Source: Maribacter sp. (GTDB lineage: Bacteria > Bacteroidota > Bacteroidia > Flavobacteriales > Flavobacteriaceae). From it: DNA of 5,786 nt. Each line of letters starts with the position of its first letter. The stretch's first letter is position 1. The translations under genes were made by a program, and so were the position numbers. The stretch covers positions 1 through 5,786 of the forward strand of contig JAHHKH010000283.1 of NCBI GenBank assembly GCA_018679695.1. Direction: 5' to 3'. Positions 5,142 through 5,786 of the stretch are shown here, in pieces. Below the pieces are notes generated by a model. The model saw nothing but the letters and a program-made list of their open reading frames with translations. It ran no database searches and was not told where the DNA came from.

Positions 5142-5786
5142 TTAATCATTTTTTAAAATACTTTTCAATTTGTCTAGTTCCCCATCCACAGCATCAGGGA
5201 TTTCCAACCCCAATATCTCACACATTAATGGATAAACATGAATATTTTTCACTGAGGGCACAACATATCCATTTTTAATAGCAGGGCCCTTCGCATAAAA
5301 GATACCATGCATATCTTTATATTTTGGGTCATATCCATGTGCACCAAAAATTTTGTTCGGGGATTTTTTTCTTGCGGCTATCTTATCAGCTGTTAAAAAA
5401 TAATACCCAAAATCAGGTATGACCTGAAGAGCCCCCCAATCCTTGTTTTTCGGCCTGTACTCAAAGCCCGGTGCATTTTCGGTTGTATACACTTTGAATT
5501 TTTTTTCTTTTTCTTTTAAGAACTGGACAGCCAAGGCTAACCCATCCTTGTTTTTAGGGTGAATATTTATAATGGCCCCATTGTTAACAACAGAAAATAA
5601 AGTGTCGTTTTTTATTTCCTCTATCGGGATAAGGTTGGTGGTAGGCAGGGTCGTCATACCGTGGTCTGAAACTATGATAATGTTTATAGGCAAGTCTATC
5701 TCCTCTGTTCCTAAGAATAAATCACCCAAAACCTTATCTAAATCAAACAATGTTTTTTTTAATTTTTCGTCATTGTCTGGCCCAAA
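5142..5786 (-). CDS. Nucleotide pyrophosphatase/phosphodiesterase (ENPP-like, alkaline phosphatase superfamily), C-terminal fragment
   Basis: The frame is open to the window edge and gives 214 residues ending at TAA 5142-5144; the N-terminus, with any signal peptide and the catalytic Thr/Ser, lies beyond the window. The fragment opens with FGPDNDE, matching the end of the family motif in which a metal-binding D-x-x-G-H precedes a G-P. Next come VSDHGM (residues 39-44 of the fragment), whose Asp and His are zinc ligands in characterised NPPs, and GAHGYDP followed by MHGIFYAKGPAI (from about 148), whose first His is the last zinc ligand. The tail NIHVYPLMCEILGLEIP is also typical. Such enzymes hydrolyse phosphodiester or pyrophosphate bonds in nucleotides or lipids and are usually exported in Bacteroidota. 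The exact substrate is not readable here. The next gene follows after 15 bases. Confidence 0.9.
   Translation of the reverse strand, partial: FGPDNDEKLKKTLFDLDKVLGDLFLGTEEIDLPINIIIVSDHGMTTLPTTNLIPIEEIKNDTLFSVVNNGAIINIHPKNKDGLALAVQFLKEKEKKFKVYTTENAPGFEYRPKNKDWGALQVIPDFGYYFLTADKIAARKKSPNKIFGAHGYDPKYKDMHGIFYAKGPAIKNGYVVPSVKNIHVYPLMCEILGLEIPDAVDGELDKLKSILKND

Overview
The window looks like an ordinary chromosomal stretch of a marine-type Flavobacteriaceae bacterium (phylum Bacteroidota). This is an inference from three things: AT-rich composition, starts with little or no Shine-Dalgarno sequence, and protein flavours I associate with that group. I see no rRNA, tRNA, CRISPR array, insertion sequence, integrase or attachment site, and no intergenic gap longer than about 210 bases.

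Left part (1-709, plus strand): the 3' end of a cation diffusion facilitator (CzcD/ZitB-type metal exporter). It is followed, with a TAATG stop/start overlap, by a complete ElaA-type GNAT acetyltransferase. This pair converges at 710-722 with a long run of minus-strand genes that fills the rest of the window.

Minus-strand run, in transcription order (right to left):
(a) 5786-5142, C-terminal part of a nucleotide pyrophosphatase/phosphodiesterase-type alkaline-phosphatase-superfamily hydrolase, cut by the window edge;
(b) 5126-4707, a small four-helix membrane protein of unknown function;
(c) 4621-3691, a membrane-anchored M23-like (LytM/lysostaphin-fold) protein split into two frames by one extra base in an A8 tract;
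(d) 3479-2256, a soluble family-2 glycosyltransferase resembling dolichyl-phosphate-glucose synthases, with an extra N-terminal region;
(e) 2170-1241, an alpha/alpha-toroid protein of the prenyltransferase/squalene-cyclase superfamily;
(f) 1097-723, a small protein with a possible PD-(D/E)XK-like core.
Only (a) and (b) are packed tightly (15 bases apart). The other gaps are 85 to 211 bases, so a single operon is not established.

I did not find a clear undescribed multi-gene system. The items most worth a second look are the frameshift at the A8 tract of the M23-like gene, the loss of the first canonical zinc-ligand histidine in that protein, and a D-x-C...H pattern in the toroid protein that resembles the zinc site of protein prenyltransferase beta subunits.
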